Source: a virus
Strand: one strand, 5' to 3'
Virus record (IMG/VR): IMGVR_UViG_3300042539_002098
Location: 1-22,716 of that record
DNA length: 22,716 bases
Positions 19,999-22,716 of this stretch are shown here, piece by piece. Under the pieces are notes generated by a model. The model made no database searches and was not told the origin of the DNA. It worked only from the letters and a program-made list of their open reading frames with translations. Numbering within the stretch: the stretch's first letter is position 1; every line of letters begins with the position of its first letter. The translations under genes were made by a program, and so were the position numbers.

Positions 19999-21656
19999 TA
20001 AGAATACATTATATTAAATTGATAATCGATTGTATAGTTTTCACTGCCAGAATTATTTTGAGCAAACAATCTAACAGAATTCAATCCCATGTCGTAGCTT
20101 GTAGACCAGTTTAGTGAATCTGCAGGATCAACGAAATGATATGCATCATCATACGATACATAAGGTGTAGGAGTTCCATTTTTTACATATATGTTCAAGA
20201 CACCCATGCGTGTAGTAGATGTACTAGATTCAACATATACCTGGTATTTAACTTCTATTCTTTGATGATCATCTGTTAATGGCAACCTTAAAACTTCAGC
20301 ATTAGCCGATTGATTTACAACAACACTTTTAACTTCTGTTTTATAAATTGCATTTTTGCCAGCAATTAATTCAAAATAAGGAGTATTAGTTGATAAAGTT
20401 TTCAGTTGATATTCATATCGATCGTGATAATCATTTTGAGATACGTTTTCTGCAGATAGGAAAGATACTACTGGACCGCTAAGAGGATTATCTTCTCCTG
20501 CTAATGAATTTCGATTTCCTACATTGAAATATTGATTGTTTAATAATACATGATGTGTACCGGTTGTAGTTCCGTTTGTACCAAAATATATTGCTTCGTT
20601 TTCAATATCATAAAATTTGTTATTAACAAATCTACCAAATCTAGGACCAACACCTGCTAATGAATCTTTAGGGTCATTAAATGTTATACCTTTATGTAAA
20701 TTTTTAAATTTAGAATATTGAACAACAGGATTTGTTATATCATAGTTTGACTTAACACCATAATATAAATTTTCAAAATAACAATTATCGATAATTATAT
20801 TGTCAGCAGTAACTGATTGATATCCTCTAATATCAATACCAACGTGATTAGTGCTAGTATTAACCCCGATACCGTAATTTCCTTTAAATTTAACATCTTT
20901 AATTAACGCATTTGTAGCACAGTCTAAACTCATCATGCTTAATACATTAGTAACTGTAGTTAATACTGAATCATATTCTAAGGTCAGGCCTTGAATTTTT
21001 ATTCCTTCTGGTAATTGATTACTAATCATCGTAGTAGTATTATCAAAAGTCACATATCCTGCAAGGCCGCCTTCACTTCTTGAATCAACGGTTTGAAAAA
21101 TATGACTACCTGTTGATGCAATCTTAATAATAGTTTTATCAATTCCTTCACCTACAATCACTGTACCTTTTGGAATATATAAAGTCTCAGTAATTCTAAA
21201 AGTTCCAGGTGGGAATCTTAATGTTCTTGCCGGATTATCTGATAGTTCAAGGGCGTTTAAAAATAAATTATCAATAGCAACTTGTAATGTAGCAGTATCA
21301 TCGTTTATATAGTCGCCAACTGCGCCAAAATTTAAAACGCTAACATCATTATCGTCTAATCGTTGCTGTACAGTGCGATCAAATTCATTAGTACCGTCTT
21401 CGGCAGTTATGTAGCTTCCAACTCGATAAGTGTATGTTGCGGTAGTTGTTAATGTTGTAAAGAAATTTCTCAGATGATTTTCTGTTAAAATTTCTACATT
21501 ATCATCTCTAGAACCACCATCTTCTCTAGTTAGACCAATTAAAAGGCGTTCGGTATCAGCTGCCCATGCAAATTCTCCGCCTGCTAGTTGCGGAATTCCT
21601 GTTTGATTTTCTTGCCCTCTGCGTACCTGTATGCGAGCGATTTCAATTACAGCCAT
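19998..21656 (-). CDS. Tail spike/fibre with pectate-lyase-like beta-helix
   Basis: 552 residues. The N-terminus IQVRRGQENQTGIPQLAGGE with FAWAADTERLLIGL and VEILTEN is the structural-attachment type seen in T4-like tail fibre and neck proteins. Residues about 105-400 form a right-handed beta-helix of the pectate-lyase-3 type: VLNFGAVGDYINDDTATLQ, RFPPGTFRI, IPKGTVIVGEG and many short strand repeats. A beta-sandwich-like C-terminal domain (about 410-552) may bind carbohydrate. Such proteins bind or cleave host surface polysaccharide. GGGG precedes the ATG and a GATAAATA late box lies at 21678. Confidence 0.88.
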   Translation of the reverse strand: MAVIEIARIQVRRGQENQTGIPQLAGGEFAWAADTERLLIGLTREDGGSRDDNVEILTENHLRNFFTTLTTTATYTYRVGSYITAEDGTNEFDRTVQQRLDDNDVSVLNFGAVGDYINDDTATLQVAIDNLFLNALELSDNPARTLRFPPGTFRITETLYIPKGTVIVGEGIDKTIIKIASTGSHIFQTVDSRSEGGLAGYVTFDNTTTMISNQLPEGIKIQGLTLEYDSVLTTVTNVLSMMSLDCATNALIKDVKFKGNYGIGVNTSTNHVGIDIRGYQSVTADNIIIDNCYFENLYYGVKSNYDITNPVVQYSKFKNLHKGITFNDPKDSLAGVGPRFGRFVNNKFYDIENEAIYFGTNGTTTGTHHVLLNNQYFNVGNRNSLAGEDNPLSGPVVSFLSAENVSQNDYHDRYEYQLKTLSTNTPYFELIAGKNAIYKTEVKSVVVNQSANAEVLRLPLTDDHQRIEVKYQVYVESSTSTTRMGVLNIYVKNGTPTPYVSYDDAYHFVDPADSLNWSTSYDMGLNSVRLFAQNNSGSENYTIDYQFNIMYS

Positions 21657-21677
21657 TATAATATCCCCTATATTGGA

Positions 21678-21685
21678 TATTTATC
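21678..21685 (-). promoter_or_regulatory. T4-type late promoter-like box before the tail spike
   Basis: GATAAATA on the minus strand, 21 bases before the ATG of a structural gene, inside the last codons of the upstream exonuclease. Confidence 0.45.
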
Positions 21686-22406
21686 TAGTTAGTAGCTGTT
21701 TAAGTCCTTGCATTCCGCTGGTATAATACTCTTGTACTTTATCTAACCATTTATTTTGCCAATGCTGAAATTCATCGGGCCATAGATCAAATTGTTGGTA
21801 TTGCAGATCTCTAGAACACATGAATACATGTCCTTCTCGTATATCTGTTTTATATACTTCATTATGTGCCATTATATAAGCAGTTAATTGAATTTTATAA
21901 TCGTCGATCCAATCTTCTTTTTTAGGCTTATTAGTTTGTTTATAATCCATAACTGAAGGATTTCCGTTATACACACCTACTAAATCAGTTGTTCCAGAAT
22001 ATAGACCTGGAAAATATAGACTTTGCTCTATAGCCCATACTTCATCGACTTTACTCAATCCATTTTCGATAATGACATCGGCCATTTTATTTGCTTGTAC
22101 ATGGACTGGATTATTTCCAGGTTGCCGTTGGAGACCTGCTATAAATCTTTCTAAATTTCCGTGCATAGCAGTACCTACTCCGGCCGCCTCTTTAGTTATT
22201 TGATTTGCTTTTTCTTCACCGATTCTTTTCCTCCATTCATTAAGTGCAGTCATATCTTTAGTTGCACCAAGAATAGTAGTTACAGAAGGAAGACTTTCAC
22301 CGTCCGGAGTTCTGTATACACGTTTACGTGTGACAGGGTCATTTATTTGAACACAATTTTTATATTGATATCTTTCAACAAATTGTGGAGGAGTATAATT
22401 AGTCAT
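21681..22406 (-). CDS. PD-(D/E)XK exonuclease
   Basis: 241 residues. SVTTILGATKD and GVGTAMHGNLERFI open the RecB/Cas4-like fold; the catalytic set is GTTDLVG (Asp), SVMDYKQTNKPKK (D-x-K) and YKIQLTAYIMAHN (the Gln-Tyr motif). Such phage exonucleases act in recombination or DNA degradation. The TATAAT box is only 8 bases upstream of the ATG and no Shine-Dalgarno is present, so the mRNA would have almost no leader. Confidence 0.87.
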   Translation of the reverse strand: MTNYTPPQFVERYQYKNCVQINDPVTRKRVYRTPDGESLPSVTTILGATKDMTALNEWRKRIGEEKANQITKEAAGVGTAMHGNLERFIAGLQRQPGNNPVHVQANKMADVIIENGLSKVDEVWAIEQSLYFPGLYSGTTDLVGVYNGNPSVMDYKQTNKPKKEDWIDDYKIQLTAYIMAHNEVYKTDIREGHVFMCSRDLQYQQFDLWPDEFQHWQNKWLDKVQEYYTSGMQGLKQLLTR

Positions 22407-22414
22407 ATTACTTA

Positions 22415-22443
22415 ATTATACTAACTTAATTTTTAAATGTCAA
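22415..22443 (-). promoter_or_regulatory. Consensus sigma-70 promoter of the PD-(D/E)XK exonuclease
   Basis: TTGACA, 17-nt spacer, TATAAT on the minus strand. The -35 box overlaps the TGA stop of the upstream gene. Confidence 0.85.
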
Positions 22444-22716
22444 AGTTTTGAATTAAGTGCTTTGGTTGCGGCTTGAGATGCCATTGAATCTACAGAAGGA
22501 CTTGCGCCACCTGTATCACCTGCTTTATCTTTATTTGGATTATTTGTTTTTGTTTTAAGAACAATTGATCCATTATCTAGAATATCATCGATGACATCCC
22601 CAGCTGGATCGACTGCATTTTTAAGAGCTATCAAGGCATCCGGAGTACCGATACCTAGTCCAAATGGTTTAAGTAAATTCATAACCACAGGAAAAGGTAA
22701 AGTAGATGCCTGACCT
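22440..22716 (-). CDS. C-terminal end of an unidentified protein (cut by window edge)
   Basis: The frame is open to the window end (GQASTLPFPVV before the internal Met), so the 80-odd residues seen are probably the end of a longer protein rather than a gene starting at the GTG or ATG near 22685. KPFGLGIGTPDALIALKNAV is followed by an acidic and then polar, low-complexity tail ending ATKALNSKL. Family not recognised; the position beside tail genes suggests a structural role. Confidence 0.6.
   Translation of the reverse strand, partial: GQASTLPFPVVMNLLKPFGLGIGTPDALIALKNAVDPAGDVIDDILDNGSIVLKTKTNNPNKDKAGDTGGASPSVDSMASQAATKALNSKL

Noticed and set aside
22161-22415. Plus-strand frame opposite the PD-(D/E)XK exonuclease
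   Set aside because: Antisense shadow; the minus-strand protein has all catalytic motifs.

Overview
This window looks like part of the genome of a large lytic T4-like myovirus that infects a betaproteobacterium, probably a freshwater Burkholderiales-type host. T4-like features are class Ia ribonucleotide reductase with glutaredoxin, a DexA-like exonuclease, a PD-(D/E)XK exonuclease, a beta-helix tail spike with a T4-type N-terminus, a PAAR-repeat protein, Hsp20, small conserved phage proteins and NATAAATA late-promoter-like boxes. The betaproteobacterial host is inferred from the C-terminus of bS21 (QLPKKMY), the type of IscU and PstS, and a circularly permuted tmRNA. The DNA is AT-rich. Every gene but one (a GIY-YIG endonuclease) lies on the minus strand, so transcription runs from high to low coordinates.

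Layout, in the direction of transcription. (1) 22716-19560: the end of a protein cut by the window edge, a PD-(D/E)XK exonuclease, a tail spike and a small conserved protein. (2) 19530-14310: nrdA, a small HNH gene, an iscU interrupted by a 9-nt in-frame gap with a TAG, nrdB, a 56-aa protein, glutaredoxin, a putative structural protein and an Sm-like protein. (3) 14299-12710: a consensus promoter, a cold-shock protein, a 48-aa protein, a DUF2452-like protein, a structured leader, and a permuted (two-piece) tmRNA gene whose intervening segment holds a 67-codon ORF. (4) 12743-11985: a convergent GIY-YIG endonuclease lying between the working tmRNA tag and a second, orphan tmRNA tag end. (5) 11845-9860: a secreted Ala/Pro/Lys-rich protein, PstS with a Pho box, and two small envelope proteins. 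(6) 9839-6247: an uncharacterised protein, a membrane/coiled-coil protein, an unknown, full-length ClpX and bS21. (7) 6250-3546: DexA-like exonuclease, glycosyltransferase, a 41-aa protein and a DadA-like oxidase. (8) 3544-1: PAAR/M15 peptidase, membrane protein, metallophosphoesterase, a stand-alone GluTR-dimerisation-like protein, Hsp20, ClpS and a heme-oxygenase-like protein.

How the genes may work together: the phage carries the main parts of the host trans-translation and Clp proteolysis route. These are its own tmRNA encoding a tag that ends in LAA, a ClpX that keeps the pore, RKH and IGF loops, the N-end adaptor ClpS, and a small heat-shock chaperone. It also carries a ribosomal protein (bS21) and a cold-shock protein. 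A plausible reading is control of host translation quality and proteolysis through host ClpP. PstS serves phosphate uptake, and NrdAB with glutaredoxin supplies deoxynucleotides.

The three most unusual observations are: the tmRNA gene with an ORF in its intervening segment; the homing-endonuclease-like gene flanked by two tmRNA tag ends; and the iscU gene in which an in-frame TAG follows the cluster-ligand Cys37-Gly38 and where a hop from one Gly codon to another would restore the normal protein exactly. All assignments come from reading the sequence; no database search was run.
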